NCBI RefSeq assembly: GCF_021261325.1
Contig: NZ_JAJSBI010000003.1
Location: 1-64,000, forward strand
DNA length: 64,000 bases
Origin: Streptomyces guryensis
GTDB lineage: Bacteria; Actinomycetota; Actinomycetes; Streptomycetales; Streptomycetaceae
Reading direction: 5' to 3'
Shown: positions 42,066 through 51,663 of the stretch, piece by piece
How positions within the stretch are numbered: the first letter of the stretch is position 1
How the letters are laid out: every line of letters begins with the position of its first letter
Made by a program: the position numbers and the translations under genes
Notes under the pieces: generated by a model
The model's database searches: none
Seen by the model: the letters and a program-made list of their open reading frames with translations, nothing else
Told to the model about the DNA's origin: nothing

Positions 42066-43244
42066 GTGGACCTGTTCGAGTACCAGGCGAGGGACCTCTT
42101 CGCCAAGCACGATGTACCGGTGCTGGCCGGTGAAGTCATCGACACGCCTGAGGCGGCCCGCGCAGCCACCGAGCGTCTCGGTGGCAAGTCAGTAGTCAAG
42201 GCCCAGGTGAAGGTCGGCGGCCGTGGCAAGGCCGGTGGCGTGAAGCTGGCCGCCACCGCCGACGAGGCGGTCGAGCACGCGACCAACATCCTCGGCATGG
42301 ACATCAAGGGCCACACGGTCCACAAGGTGATGATCGCCGAGACGGCCCCGGAGATCCTGGAGGAGTACTACGTCTCCTTCCTCCTCGACCGCGCCAACCG
42401 CACCTTCCTCTCCATCGCGTCCGTCGAGGGCGGCATGGAGATCGAGGAGGTGGCGGAGACCCGCCCCGAGGCCGTCGCCAAGACGCCGATCGACGCCAAC
42501 GTCGGCGTGACCCCCGAGGTCGCCCGCCAGATCGTCGAGGCCGCGAAGTTCCCGGCCGAGGTCGCCGACAAGGTTGCGAACGTCCTGGTCACCCTGTGGA
42601 AGACCTTCGTCGAGGAGGACGCCCTCCTGGTCGAGGTCAACCCGCTGGCGAAGGTCGCCTCCGGTGACGTCATCGCCCTGGACGGCAAGGTCTCGCTGGA
42701 CGAGAACGCCGAGTTCCGCCAGCCGGAGCACGAGGCCCTCCAGGACAAGGACGCGGCCAACCCGCTCGAGGCCGCCGCCAAGGAGAAGAACCTCAACTAC
42801 GTCAAGCTCGACGGCGAGGTCGGCATCATCGGCAACGGCGCGGGTCTCGTCATGAGCACCCTGGACGTCGTCGCGTACGCCGGTGAGAACCACGGCGGCG
42901 TGAAGCCGGCCAACTTCCTCGACATCGGCGGCGGCGCGTCCGCGGCCGTGATGGCGAACGGCCTGGAGATCATCCTCGGCGACCCGGACGTCAAGTCCGT
43001 CTTCGTCAACGTCTTCGGCGGCATCACCGCGTGCGACGAGGTCGCCAACGGCATCGTCCAGGCGCTGAAGCTCCTGGAGGACCGCGGCGAGGACGTCACC
43101 AAGCCGCTGGTCGTGCGTCTGGACGGCAACAACGCCGAGCTGGGTCGTCAGATCCTCTCCGACGCCAACCACCCGCTGGTCCAGCGCGTGGACACCATGG
43201 ACGGCGCGGCCGACAAGGCCGCCGAGCTCGCGGCTGCGAAGTAA
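42066..43244 (+). CDS. sucC: Succinyl-CoA synthetase beta subunit
   Basis: 392-residue ATP-grasp subunit that, with SucD, converts succinyl-CoA, phosphate and ADP/GDP to succinate, CoA and ATP/GTP in the TCA cycle. N-terminal [19 protein letters not shown] signature; ATP-grasp with [20 protein letters not shown]; the C-terminal CoA-ligase domain shows [13 protein letters not shown] and [16 protein letters not shown] at 42066 matches the family start. Followed after 18 nt by sucD, so they are an operon. Substrate nucleotide (ADP or GDP) is not clear from sequence. Confidence 0.96.
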   Translation: MDLFEYQARDLFAKHDVPVLAGEVIDTPEAARAATERLGGKSVVKAQVKVGGRGKAGGVKLAATADEAVEHATNILGMDIKGHTVHKVMIAETAPEILEEYYVSFLLDRANRTFLSIASVEGGMEIEEVAETRPEAVAKTPIDANVGVTPEVARQIVEAAKFPAEVADKVANVLVTLWKTFVEEDALLVEVNPLAKVASGDVIALDGKVSLDENAEFRQPEHEALQDKDAANPLEAAAKEKNLNYVKLDGEVGIIGNGAGLVMSTLDVVAYAGENHGGVKPANFLDIGGGASAAVMANGLEIILGDPDVKSVFVNVFGGITACDEVANGIVQALKLLEDRGEDVTKPLVVRLDGNNAELGRQILSDANHPLVQRVDTMDGAADKAAELAAAK

Positions 43245-43262
43245 GGACGAGGGAACACAGCC

Positions 43263-44147
43263 ATGGCTATCTTCCTCAACAAGGACTCCAAGGTCATCGT
43301 CCAGGGCATGACCGGCTCCACGGGCATGAAGCACACCAAGCTCATGCTCGCCGACGGCACGAACATCGTCGGTGGCGTGAACCCGCGCAAGGCGGGCACC
43401 ACCGTTGACGTCGACGGCACCGAGATCCCGGTCTTCGGCACCGTCGCCGAGGCGATCGAGAAGACGGGCGCGAACGTATCCGTCCTCTTCGTACCGCCGG
43501 CCTTCGCCAAGGCCGCCGTCGTCGAGGCCATCGACGCCGAGATCCCGCTCGCGGTCGTCATCACCGAGGGCATCGCGGTCCACGACTCGGCCGCGTTCTA
43601 CGCGTACGCCGTGTCCAAGGGCAACAAGACCCGGATCATCGGCCCGAACTGCCCCGGTCTCATCACCCCGGGCCAGTCGAACGCCGGCATCATCCCGGGC
43701 GACATCACCAAGCCGGGCCGTATCGGCCTGGTCTCGAAGTCCGGCACGCTGACGTACCAGATGATGTACGAGCTGCGTGACATCGGCTTCTCGTCCGCCG
43801 TCGGCATCGGTGGCGACCCGGTCATCGGCACCACCCACATCGACGCGCTCGCCGCGTTCGAGGCCGACCCCGACACCGACCTGATCGTGATGATCGGTGA
43901 GATCGGTGGCGACGCCGAGGAGCGCGCGGCCGCGTTCATCAAGGAGAACGTGTCGAAGCCGGTCGTCGGTTACGTCGCGGGCTTCACCGCGCCCGAGGGC
44001 AAGACCATGGGCCACGCGGGTGCCATCGTCTCCGGGTCGTCCGGTACGGCTGCCGCCAAGAAGGAGGCCCTTGAGGCCGCCGGCGTCAAGGTCGGCAAGA
44101 CGCCGACCGAGACGGCGAAGCTGGCGCGGGAGATTCTGGCCGGCTGA
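43263..44147 (+). CDS. sucD: Succinyl-CoA synthetase alpha subunit
   Basis: 294 residues. CoA-binding Rossmann domain begins [21 protein letters not shown]; the second domain has [10 protein letters not shown] and the phosphohistidine loop GHAGAIVSG, with catalytic His251. It forms the heterodimer with SucC that carries the phosphoenzyme intermediate and the CoA. AAGGACGAGGGA precedes ATG 43263. Ends with an imperfect hairpin at 44194-44223 before the convergent sigma-like gene. Confidence 0.97.
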   Translation: MAIFLNKDSKVIVQGMTGSTGMKHTKLMLADGTNIVGGVNPRKAGTTVDVDGTEIPVFGTVAEAIEKTGANVSVLFVPPAFAKAAVVEAIDAEIPLAVVITEGIAVHDSAAFYAYAVSKGNKTRIIGPNCPGLITPGQSNAGIIPGDITKPGRIGLVSKSGTLTYQMMYELRDIGFSSAVGIGGDPVIGTTHIDALAAFEADPDTDLIVMIGEIGGDAEERAAAFIKENVSKPVVGYVAGFTAPEGKTMGHAGAIVSGSSGTAAAKKEALEAAGVKVGKTPTETAKLAREILAG

Positions 44148-44193
44148 GCGGGTTTTCAGCCGGATGTCGGTGGGCCCGTTCCCCGGGGTGGGG

Positions 44194-44223
44194 GCGGGCC
44201 TACCGGCGTTTTCGCCTGCCCGC
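44194..44223. terminator. Likely terminator of sucCD (imperfect)
   Basis: GCGGGC/GCCCGC outer stem with an inner GGCG-TTTT-CGCC hairpin and an internal bulge, between convergent genes. Confidence 0.4.
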
Positions 44224-44294
44224 GCCGGCGGGGTGCCGCCTTTCTCCGGGTCGGGAGCCGCCCCAGCGGCACGACTGCCCGCAGGCTGCGCCGG

Positions 44295-45128
44295 CTACTG
44301 CTGAAGCGGTACGAGTCTCTCCGGGCCGTGTGCCGTCTCCGACCGCAGTTTTGCGCGGAGTTGGGCCTCCGGCGCCGACAGTGCGCCGCGGGCCACCCGG
44401 GGTGGGACCCCTTGCACGATTGCGCCCGGTGGTACCGGGGGCTCGTAGTGCGTCGGGGCCGTTCGCAGGGCCAGGGCCGTCGTGCCGATCAGGGCCGTCG
44501 TGAAGGCGATGGCGGCGCGCGTCCAGAAGCGGGCGCTGCGTTCGCCGCGTCTGCGTACCGTCGGCGGCCCGGGGGCCGGCTGCCGCTCCGTGGAGGCCAG
44601 TTCGACCAGACGCCGGTTCAACGCGGACGGGTCGGCAAGCTCCGGCAGGCGCGCGGCGATCGCGTCGCGCGCGTTCAGCAGTCGGTGGGCCGCCGCCGGA
44701 GTGCTCGCCTCCGCCTCGGCCGCCGTCTCCGGCAGATCGAGGCCGACACCGTCGTAGAGCAGCAGCGCCCGGCGGTACGACGGCGGGAGTTCCATGAGTA
44801 CGTTCATCAGCTCGCGGTCACGCCGGTCGACGAGCGGCGGCTCGGGGCGCCGCCGCAGGCACGGGCGGAACCGGTGCCAGGGCGAGAGCGCGTACTCGTA
44901 CGCCGTCGCCCGGACCCATCCCGCCGGGTCCCGGTCGACGGCCACCTCGGGCCAGCGCTGCCAGGCCAGTTGGAAGGCCCGCTCGACCGACTCGCGCGCC
45001 AGCTCGCGTCGCCCGGTGAGCAGGAACGTCTGCCGTACGAGGGCCGGGGCGCAGAACGCGTACAGCGCGTCGAAGGCCTGAGCGGGTGTCAGCTCGGGCG
45101 CCAGCGGGCTCGCGGGGTTCGGCGTCAC
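44295..45128 (-). CDS. Sigma-70-like protein with C-terminal TM segment
   Basis: 277 residues. The N-terminal half resembles an ECF sigma factor: sigma2-like [33 protein letters not shown] and [11 protein letters not shown], then a sigma4-like helix pair [27 protein letters not shown]. The C-terminal part has a TM ([17 protein letters not shown]) and an extracytoplasmic tail, unusual for a sigma factor, where the anti-sigma is normally the membrane protein. GTG 45128 follows AAAGGG. It is divergent from the DUF6350 gene over a 96-bp AT-rich gap. Confidence 0.7.
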   Translation of the reverse strand: MTPNPASPLAPELTPAQAFDALYAFCAPALVRQTFLLTGRRELARESVERAFQLAWQRWPEVAVDRDPAGWVRATAYEYALSPWHRFRPCLRRRPEPPLVDRRDRELMNVLMELPPSYRRALLLYDGVGLDLPETAAEAEASTPAAAHRLLNARDAIAARLPELADPSALNRRLVELASTERQPAPGPPTVRRRGERSARFWTRAAIAFTTALIGTTALALRTAPTHYEPPVPPGAIVQGVPPRVARGALSAPEAQLRAKLRSETAHGPERLVPLQQ

Positions 45129-45224
45129 GGGGCGCCCTTTCGTACGAAAAAGTACATAAACGTATATTGGGCGACACTTCGGTGGTTTGCCTATTACGAC
45201 GAGAAAGCGCGTGTCGTTGGGAGC

Positions 45225-47069
45225 ATGGCGGTTGTGATCCAGACGACTGTTCGCCGAGCTCCGTTGCCGTACCTGCGTGCCCGGATCCGGGCCAGGCTGC
45301 GTGACCGTTCGCCCGGGCTGGGCGCCGGCGTGGCGGGCGGTGCGGTCGCCGCAGGGCTGGGGCTCGGGGCGATCACCGTGCTCGTGATGGTGTTCTGGAT
45401 CAGCTCGCCGTACCCCGACAGCGGGCCCGGCGGTGCGCTGCATGTCGCCGCCGCGCTGTGGCTGCTGGCGCACGGCACCGAACTGCTCCGCACCGACACG
45501 CTCTCCGGTGTCCCCGCACCGGTGGGTGTCACGCCGCTGCTGCTGTTCGTGCTGCCGGTGCTGCTGGTGCACCGGGCGGCGCGGGACGTGGTGTACGGCG
45601 GCGAGGAGGACGGGCCGCTGCTGTCCGCCCGTACGGCCTGGGCGGGCGTCGTCCTCGGCTACCTCGGTGTCGGCGCGGCCGCCGCGCTGTACGCCTCGGG
45701 CGGCGAGCTGCGGCCCTCGTGGGGGCGGGCCATGCTGTGCCTGCCGCTGCTCGTCATGGTGATGGCGGGGGCCGGGGTGTGGACGGCGTACGGGCATCCG
45801 CGCCGGGCGTTCGAAGGTGTGCTGAAGCTGCTGCCGTCCGGTCTGCGGAGCTTCGTCCGCGGGCCCGGCTCCCACGCCCGCCTGGGCACCGCGGCGCGGG
45901 CCGCGGCGGCGGGTGCGGCGGTGCTGGTCGGGGGCGGGGCGGTGCTGGTGGCCGTCTCGCTGGTGTGGCACGGCGGGACGGCGCGGGTCTCCTTCCTGCA
46001 GTTGACGCAGGGCTGGTCGGGCCGTTTCGCCGTGCTGTTCCTGTGCCTGGTGCTGGTGCCGAACGCGGCGGTGTGGGGGGCGGCCTACGCCCTCGGACCC
46101 GGATTCGTGCTGGGCACGGGGCATGTGGTGGACCTGCTCTCCTCGGCGCCGGCCCCGCTGCTGCCGCCGTTTCCACTGCTGGCCGCGGTGCCGGACGCGG
46201 GGACCGGGGGGTGGCCCAACTGGGTCGCCGCAGCGGTGCCGGTGGCGGCCGGACTGGCGGTCGGGTGGTTCGTGGGCGGGGCGGAAGCGCGCGATACGTC
46301 CTCCCTGCCCTCCGAGGGAACGTCCGGTGCCGGGCGGGCCGCCGGCACGGCCGTGTTGGCGGCGCTGCTGTGCGCGGCCGGAATGGCCGTACTCGCGACG
46401 ATGGCGGGCGGGCGGCTCGGGGTCGCGGAGCTTGCCAGGTTCGGGCCCGTGTGGTGGGAGACGGGGGGTGCGGCGCTGGTCTGGACGGCGGTCGCGGCGA
46501 TTCCGACGGCGGTCGGCGTACGGGCCTGGCGGTGCCGGTCGCGCCGGTGGCGTCGCGCGGCCGCAGAACCCGGGTCGAACACCCTCGATCTGAGGCCGAA
46601 GACCATCGAGCCGCAGGCGAAGATCGTGGAGCCGAGGCCGGAGACCGTGGAATCGAAGCAGGAGCAGCCCGGGAAGCCCGGGAAGCCCGGGAAGGCGGAG
46701 AAGGCGGAGAAGGCGGGAAAGGCGGGAAAGGCGGGAAAGGCGGAGAAGCCGGAGAAGACCAAGAGCAAGGGGCGGTTCTGGAGGAAGAAGTCGGCTTCGG
46801 ACGGAGCGCAGAAGGCGGCGGACTCCGCAACGCCCTCCGCGCCCTATGACCAGGACGACGCGTACGGCGCGCTGCGCGACCAGGAGGAAGCGGGGTTCGG
46901 ACCGTACGACTTCCTGCCCGCCGAGCCGTCGCCCCAGCCGTCGGCCCCATGGCCCGGCGAGGCCACCCGCGAGTCCCGCTGGGCGGCGCTGAAGGACGCC
47001 TCCGACCCGCCCAGGACGCCGGATGCACCGGATGCACCGGACGCGCAGGACGGGCCCGACCTGCCGTGA
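45225..47069 (+). CDS. DUF6350 multi-pass membrane protein
   Basis: 614 residues with about ten hydrophobic helices (from [20 protein letters not shown] onward) and a long cytoplasmic C-terminal tail of about 200 residues rich in Lys, Gly, Ala and Glu, including 9-bp repeats encoding [16 protein letters not shown] sequence. DUF6350 proteins are found next to purNH in actinobacteria and have been linked to cell division (family name only). ATG 45225 lacks spacing for the GGGAG just before it; GTG 45237 is an alternative start with better spacing. Confidence 0.72.
   Translation: MAVVIQTTVRRAPLPYLRARIRARLRDRSPGLGAGVAGGAVAAGLGLGAITVLVMVFWISSPYPDSGPGGALHVAAALWLLAHGTELLRTDTLSGVPAPVGVTPLLLFVLPVLLVHRAARDVVYGGEEDGPLLSARTAWAGVVLGYLGVGAAAALYASGGELRPSWGRAMLCLPLLVMVMAGAGVWTAYGHPRRAFEGVLKLLPSGLRSFVRGPGSHARLGTAARAAAAGAAVLVGGGAVLVAVSLVWHGGTARVSFLQLTQGWSGRFAVLFLCLVLVPNAAVWGAAYALGPGFVLGTGHVVDLLSSAPAPLLPPFPLLAAVPDAGTGGWPNWVAAAVPVAAGLAVGWFVGGAEARDTSSLPSEGTSGAGRAAGTAVLAALLCAAGMAVLATMAGGRLGVAELARFGPVWWETGGAALVWTAVAAIPTAVGVRAWRCRSRRWRRAAAEPGSNTLDLRPKTIEPQAKIVEPRPETVESKQEQPGKPGKPGKAEKAEKAGKAGKAGKAEKPEKTKSKGRFWRKKSASDGAQKAADSATPSAPYDQDDAYGALRDQEEAGFGPYDFLPAEPSPQPSAPWPGEATRESRWAALKDASDPPRTPDAPDAPDAQDGPDLP
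46671..46760 (+). repeat. 9-bp repeats in the DUF6350 C-terminal tail
   Basis: GGGAAGCCC and GGGAAAGGC-type units encode alternating Gly-Lys-Ala/Pro. Likely variable between strains. Confidence 0.7.
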
Positions 47070-47114
47070 GCGCGGAACGCGCCGCCGCAGCGGCCGTTCT
47101 CCGTCAGCCGGTCG

Positions 47115-47879
47115 TCAGCCGTTCGTGCCCAGCAACCCCCGCAGTTCCTTCGGCAGAAGCTGGGTGCAGGACTGCTTCGCCTGGTTGGTGAGGGCGTCGT
47201 TCGTGCAGGTGTAGTAGTCGCTGTACACCATCTGCGCGGTGAAGGTCGCGGCCACCAGTGCGATCGCGAGGGAGGCCGTGACCAGGCCGGTCACCGCCGC
47301 CGTCGTCTGCGGCCGGCCGGACGGGTCGTTGGTGGGCTCGGAGGCGCCGGCCCCGGCGCGCAGGGCGCTGATGCCCCAGTACAGCGCGAGGGCGCCCAGC
47401 AGCAGCGCCACGTACGGCCAGCTGAAGAGGGCGAAGAAGAAGGCCCACATCCCGCACAGGAGGGCGTAACGGGCGCGGCGTTGGGAGGGGTCCGTCGGGT
47501 CCCAGCGCATGCCCGAGCCCGGGGTGTTGCCGCCCTGGCCCTCGGGACTGGGGGGCGGGCCACCCGGGCGCTGGCCGAAACCGCCGGGGGAGCGCCCCGG
47601 CTGGCGGTCGCTCCACTGGCTGCCCCACGGGGAGGCGGCGTCGCCGGATCCGTCGCCGTTCTCCCCGTCGGCCGGGCGGCGCGGCCGCCACGGGCGGTCC
47701 GGTGTGCCCTCCGGAGGCGGCGCGAAGGGGTTGTCGTCCTCGGGGGAGTCGCCGGTCTTCCGGTCCGAGGGCGCGTCGGGCGGAGAGGCGGGGCGCTCCC
47801 GCAGCAGCACGCCGCGGTGCTCCCCTCCCTCCACCGACTGCGGAGGGAGCGTGAGGAGTCGCAGGCTGCGGTCCGGCAT
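47115..47879 (-). CDS. Membrane protein with Pro/Gly-rich N-terminus
   Basis: About 254 residues: a polar Pro/Gly/Asp/Arg-rich N-terminal half ([18 protein letters not shown]), then two or three hydrophobic helices ([36 protein letters not shown] and [20 protein letters not shown]) and a C-terminal Cys-containing tail (YYTCTNDAL ... SCTQLL). It looks like a DUF4190-type membrane protein. The ATG at 47879 lacks a strong RBS. It is divergent from purN, and the gap carries short GCGTTGATC repeats. Confidence 0.65.
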   Translation of the reverse strand: MPDRSLRLLTLPPQSVEGGEHRGVLLRERPASPPDAPSDRKTGDSPEDDNPFAPPPEGTPDRPWRPRRPADGENGDGSGDAASPWGSQWSDRQPGRSPGGFGQRPGGPPPSPEGQGGNTPGSGMRWDPTDPSQRRARYALLCGMWAFFFALFSWPYVALLLGALALYWGISALRAGAGASEPTNDPSGRPQTTAAVTGLVTASLAIALVAATFTAQMVYSDYYTCTNDALTNQAKQSCTQLLPKELRGLLGTNG

Positions 47880-47911
47880 CAAGTGAGCGTCTTCCCCTAG
47901 GCGATACGGCA

Positions 47912-47964
47912 GTGATCAGGCGCCGACCAGGCGTTGATCGGTTGATCAAGCGTTGATCAGGCGT
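47912..47964. repeat. GCGTTGATC-type short repeats upstream of purN
   Basis: Variants of GTTGATCA/GATCAGGCG recur at least four times. The rest of the 47880-48214 gap has no gene. They could bind a regulator of purN or of the divergent membrane protein. Confidence 0.5.
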
Positions 47965-48214
47965 TCGTACGGCTGTCTTGCACGAGCTTCCACTTCGGAA
48001 ACGCACAGCACGGCGACCACGTTCCCGACCTGGACTCTCCCAGACGCTACCTTCCGGCCACGCCCCCGTCCCGTGGGGGCCGTCCGGAGTGCCGGTATCG
48101 TTGCTGACGGTCGGCCGCTTCGTAGACTTCCCCGTATCCCGGGGCGCGATGCATTCGTACGAACGTACATACAGCCGGCCGTACGGAAACGCTCCCCCGA
48201 GAAAGGGCCCCGCC

Positions 48215-48844
48215 GTGGCCGCCAAGCCCGTGGCCAAGCGCCTCGTCGTGCTGGTCTCCGGATCAGGCACCAACCTCCAGGCGCTGCTGGACGCCATCGC
48301 GACGAGCGGTGTCGAGGCCTACGGCGCCGAGATCGTGGCCGTCGGGGCCGACCGCGCCGGCATCGAGGGGCTCGCCCGGGCCGAGCGCGCCGGGCTGCCG
48401 ACCTTCGTGACGAGGGTCAAGGACTACGAGACCCGCGAGGAGTGGGACGCCGCGCTCGCCGAGGCCGTCGCCTCGTACGAGCCCGACCTGGTCGTCTCCG
48501 CCGGGTTCATGAAGATCGTCGGCAAGGAGTTCCTGGCCCGCTTCGGCGGCCGGTTCGTGAACACGCACCCGGCCCTCCTCCCCAGTTTTCCCGGAGCCCA
48601 CGGTGTGCGCGACGCGCTCGCGTACGGCGCCAGGGTCACCGGCTGCACCGTCCACTTCGTCGACGACGGCGTCGACACCGGACCGATCATCGCCCAGGGC
48701 GTGGTGGAGGTCCGGGACGAGGACGACGAGAGCGCGCTGCACGAGCGCATCAAGGAAGTCGAGCGAAGGCTGCTCGTCGATGTCGTGGGGCGGCTCGCCC
48801 GCAACGGCTATCGCATTGAGGGACGAAAGGTAGTTATCCAGTGA
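48215..48844 (+). CDS. purN: Phosphoribosylglycinamide formyltransferase
   Basis: 209-residue GAR transformylase (10-formyl-THF-dependent), third step of de novo purine synthesis; cytosolic. Motifs: [14 protein letters not shown] (phosphate-binding), FMKIVG, the catalytic [15 protein letters not shown] (Asn, His) and [11 protein letters not shown] with the catalytic Asp. GTG 48215 follows GAGAAAGGG; an upstream frame is ignored because it would extend the family N-terminus. The stop overlaps purH by 4 nt. Confidence 0.95.
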   Translation: MAAKPVAKRLVVLVSGSGTNLQALLDAIATSGVEAYGAEIVAVGADRAGIEGLARAERAGLPTFVTRVKDYETREEWDAALAEAVASYEPDLVVSAGFMKIVGKEFLARFGGRFVNTHPALLPSFPGAHGVRDALAYGARVTGCTVHFVDDGVDTGPIIAQGVVEVRDEDDESALHERIKEVERRLLVDVVGRLARNGYRIEGRKVVIQ

Positions 48845-50409
48845 CCGCCGACATCAACAAGCGGCCCCTTCGCCGGGCGCTCGTCAGCGTCTACGACAAG
48901 ACGGGCCTCGAGGACCTCGCGCGCGGCCTGCACGAGGCGGGCGTGGAACTCGTCTCCACCGGGTCCACCGCCGGCCGTATCGCCGCCGCGGGCGTCCCCG
49001 TCACCAAGGTCGAGGAGCTCACCGGCTTCCCCGAGTGCCTGGACGGCCGGGTCAAGACCCTGCACCCCAGGGTGCACGCGGGCATCCTCGCCGACCTGCG
49101 CCTGGAGAGCCACCGCGAGCAGCTGGCCGAGCTGGGCGTCGAGCCGTTCGACCTCGTCGTGGTCAACCTCTACCCGTTCCGCGAGACGGTCGCCTCGGGG
49201 GCGTCCCCCGACGAGTGCGTCGAGCAGATCGACATCGGCGGCCCGTCGATGGTCCGGGCGGCCGCCAAGAACCACCCGTCGGTCGCCGTGGTCACCAGCC
49301 CGGCCCGCTACGCCGACGTGCTGGCCGCAGCCAAGGACGGCGGCTTCGACCTCGCCACCCGCAAGCGGCTCGCCGCGGAGGCCTTCCAGCACACGGCGGC
49401 GTACGACGTGGCGGTCGCCTCCTGGTTCGCGTCCTCGTACGCTCCCGTCGACGAGTCCGTCTTCCCGGACTTCCTGGGTGCCACGTACGAGCGCCAGAAC
49501 ACCCTGCGCTACGGCGAGAACCCGCACCAGCCCGCCGCTCTCTATCTCGGCGGCGGTCCGGCCGGCGGTCTCGCCGAGGCCGAGCAGCTGCACGGCAAGG
49601 AGATGTCGTACAACAACTACACGGACACGGACGCCGCCCGCCGTGCCGCGTACGACCACGACGAGCCCTGCGTGGCGATCATCAAGCACGCCAACCCCTG
49701 CGGTATCGCGGTCGGTTCGGATGTCGCCGAGGCGCACCGCAGGGCGCACGCGTGTGACCCGCTGTCGGCCTTCGGCGGCGTGATCGCCGTCAACCGGCCG
49801 GTCAGCAAGGAGATGGCCGAGCAGGTCGCCGAGATCTTCACCGAGGTCATCGTCGCGCCCGACTACGAGGACGGCGCCCTCGAAGCCCTCGCCAAGAAGA
49901 AGAACATCCGCGTCCTGAAGGCGCCGAACGGCCCGTGCAACCGGGTCGAGGCCAAGCACATCGACGGTGGTGTCCTCCTCCAGGTCACCGACCGCCTCCA
50001 GGCCGAGGGCGACGACCCGGCCAACTGGACGCTGGCCACGGGCGAGGCACTCTCCGCGGACGAACTGGCCGAGCTGTCCTTCGCCTGGAGGGCCTGCCGC
50101 GCCGTCAAGTCCAACGCGATCCTCCTCGCCAAGGACGGTGCCTCCGTCGGCGTCGGCATGGGCCAGGTCAACCGCGTCGACTCCGCGAAGCTCGCCGTCG
50201 AGCGGGCGGGCGCCGAGCGCGCCCAGGGCTCGTACGCCGCCTCGGACGCGTTCTTCCCCTTCCCGGACGGCCTGGAGATCCTCATCGAGGCCGGCGTGAA
50301 GGCGGTCGTCCAGCCGGGCGGTTCGGTCCGCGACGAGCTGGTGGTCGAGGCCGCGAAGAAGGCGGGCGTGACGATGTACTTCACGGGGACGCGGCACTTC
50401 TTCCACTGA
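48841..50409 (+). CDS. purH: Bifunctional AICAR transformylase/IMP cyclohydrolase
   Basis: 522 residues. N-terminal IMP cyclohydrolase domain ([48 protein letters not shown]) and C-terminal AICAR transformylase domain with the catalytic Lys-His in [11 protein letters not shown] and GGVIAVNR. It catalyses the last two steps to IMP, using 10-formyl-THF supplied by folate metabolism such as FolD (encoded later in this window). The GTGA overlap with purN indicates coupling. Confidence 0.96.
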   Translation: MTADINKRPLRRALVSVYDKTGLEDLARGLHEAGVELVSTGSTAGRIAAAGVPVTKVEELTGFPECLDGRVKTLHPRVHAGILADLRLESHREQLAELGVEPFDLVVVNLYPFRETVASGASPDECVEQIDIGGPSMVRAAAKNHPSVAVVTSPARYADVLAAAKDGGFDLATRKRLAAEAFQHTAAYDVAVASWFASSYAPVDESVFPDFLGATYERQNTLRYGENPHQPAALYLGGGPAGGLAEAEQLHGKEMSYNNYTDTDAARRAAYDHDEPCVAIIKHANPCGIAVGSDVAEAHRRAHACDPLSAFGGVIAVNRPVSKEMAEQVAEIFTEVIVAPDYEDGALEALAKKKNIRVLKAPNGPCNRVEAKHIDGGVLLQVTDRLQAEGDDPANWTLATGEALSADELAELSFAWRACRAVKSNAILLAKDGASVGVGMGQVNRVDSAKLAVERAGAERAQGSYAASDAFFPFPDGLEILIEAGVKAVVQPGGSVRDELVVEAAKKAGVTMYFTGTRHFFH

Positions 50410-50461
50410 GCCGGCCGCGCCTTCGCCGCTGCTTCATCCGCCCGTACGCGGTCTGCGCCGT

Positions 50462-50875
50462 GTGCGGGCGGTCCTTTGCGCAGCCCCGGCGAGGGGGAGG
50501 TGCGCCCATCGAGGTCAGTGCGCGCCGCATTCCCCAGACGACGATCAGCTCCGGGAGGAGCTGCCCCAGCTCGCGCTGGCTCTGGGGGAGTGCTGGCAGG
50601 GAGTCCTGTCCGCGCGCTACCCGGACCGGGAGATCACCGTCGAGGTCGGCGACGAGGCGGACGGCTCCTATGGGCCGGCTGTGACCTTCTGGACATCCCC
50701 GGCCGTCTCGGACTTCGGCTGGCAGCCCGCGCATTGGATCATCCTTCGCGCGGTGCCGGATCCACCTGTCCAGGCCGCTCCCCACCCGGTGTCTTCAACT
50801 TCGGAAGCCAGGACTCGATCCTGTCCGCGCATCTTGTCAAACGTTGAACGGACTCCTAAAGTCCGGTTGATATGA
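50462..50875 (+). pseudogene. Possible remnant or short hypothetical gene after purH
   Basis: A 137-codon frame whose middle part (DQLREELPQLALALGECWQG ... ITVEVGDEADGSYGPAVTFWTSP) looks protein-like, while its first 25 and last 35 codons look non-coding. It may be a decayed or frame-shifted gene. Nothing else recognisable is in 50410-50878. Confidence 0.35.
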
Positions 50876-50878
50876 GAG

Positions 50879-50892
50879 TGGGATCGCTCCCA
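50879..50892 (+). promoter_or_regulatory. CebR-like operator
   Basis: TGGGATCGCTCCCA, one mismatch from the 14-bp CebR/CelR site TGGGAGCGCTCCCA recalled for Streptomyces cellulose- and cellobiose-responsive genes. It lies 32 bp before the GH16 start and just after TGATAT (possible -10). Confidence 0.6.
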
Positions 50893-50923
50893 CGCCCCAT
50901 GTCATCCGAGCAATGGAGCCGCG

Positions 50924-51649
50924 ATGTCAGCTGTACTTCTCCGGCCGGGACGCCTGATAGTTGCGGCCCTGGCAGCGCTGTCACTGCTTCTCCTGGGGCA
51001 GCCGCAGGCCCACGCGGCGTCCTGGGGAGCCCCCCAGACCGTCAACTCGTGGAACACCATCAGCGGACGGTGGACCGCCAACAACGAGCTGGAGACCTAC
51101 ACCCCCGGCTGCGTCTGGTACGAGGGCGACACCCTCGTCATCAAGACCTACAAGTCGGGCGGCACGTACTACTCGGGCCGCGTGGAGTCCAAGGCGCTCT
51201 ACGGCTACGGCACTTACAGCTTCACCGCGAACATGCCCAACGGCCAGGGCCTCCTGCCCGCGGTATGGGCGGCCTATCTGAATCCGTGGCTGCCCGAGTT
51301 CGACGCCGCCGAAATCGTCGGCCAGAACCCGAACACCGTGTACCAGACCTCTCACGACACCAACAACGCCCAGACCCAGTTCTCGAAGACGAACGGCGCG
51401 GGCTGGACCAACGCGTACCACAGGTACTCGTTCACCTGGTGGCCGGATCACATCGACTTCGCCGTGGACGGCACCATCACCGGCACGAAGTGGTACACCA
51501 CCCCTCCGGGCGTCGGGATGCACTTCATCGTCAACACCGCCGTCGGCGGCACCTGGCCCGGCAACCCCAACGACTCGACATGGGCCACGGGAGACGGTGC
51601 GCGGTACCTGAAGGTCTCCTCGATCACGTACACCCCGTACACCCCGTAA
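50924..51649 (+). CDS. Secreted GH16 glycoside hydrolase (beta-glucanase type)
   Basis: 241 residues with a signal peptide (RPGRLIVAALAALSLLLLGQPQAHA). The single GH16 catalytic domain has the ExDxxE motif as EFDAAE (Glu125 nucleophile, Asp127, Glu130 acid/base). It would hydrolyse beta-1,3- or 1,3-1,4-glucans, or similar polysaccharides; the exact linkage cannot be told. ATG 50924 has GGAG upstream. The CebR-like box suggests induction by plant or fungal oligosaccharides. It is monocistronic; the convergent kinase gene ends 14 nt later. Confidence 0.85.
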   Translation: MSAVLLRPGRLIVAALAALSLLLLGQPQAHAASWGAPQTVNSWNTISGRWTANNELETYTPGCVWYEGDTLVIKTYKSGGTYYSGRVESKALYGYGTYSFTANMPNGQGLLPAVWAAYLNPWLPEFDAAEIVGQNPNTVYQTSHDTNNAQTQFSKTNGAGWTNAYHRYSFTWWPDHIDFAVDGTITGTKWYTTPPGVGMHFIVNTAVGGTWPGNPNDSTWATGDGARYLKVSSITYTPYTP

Positions 51650-51663
51650 GGGCTCGGGTCGCC

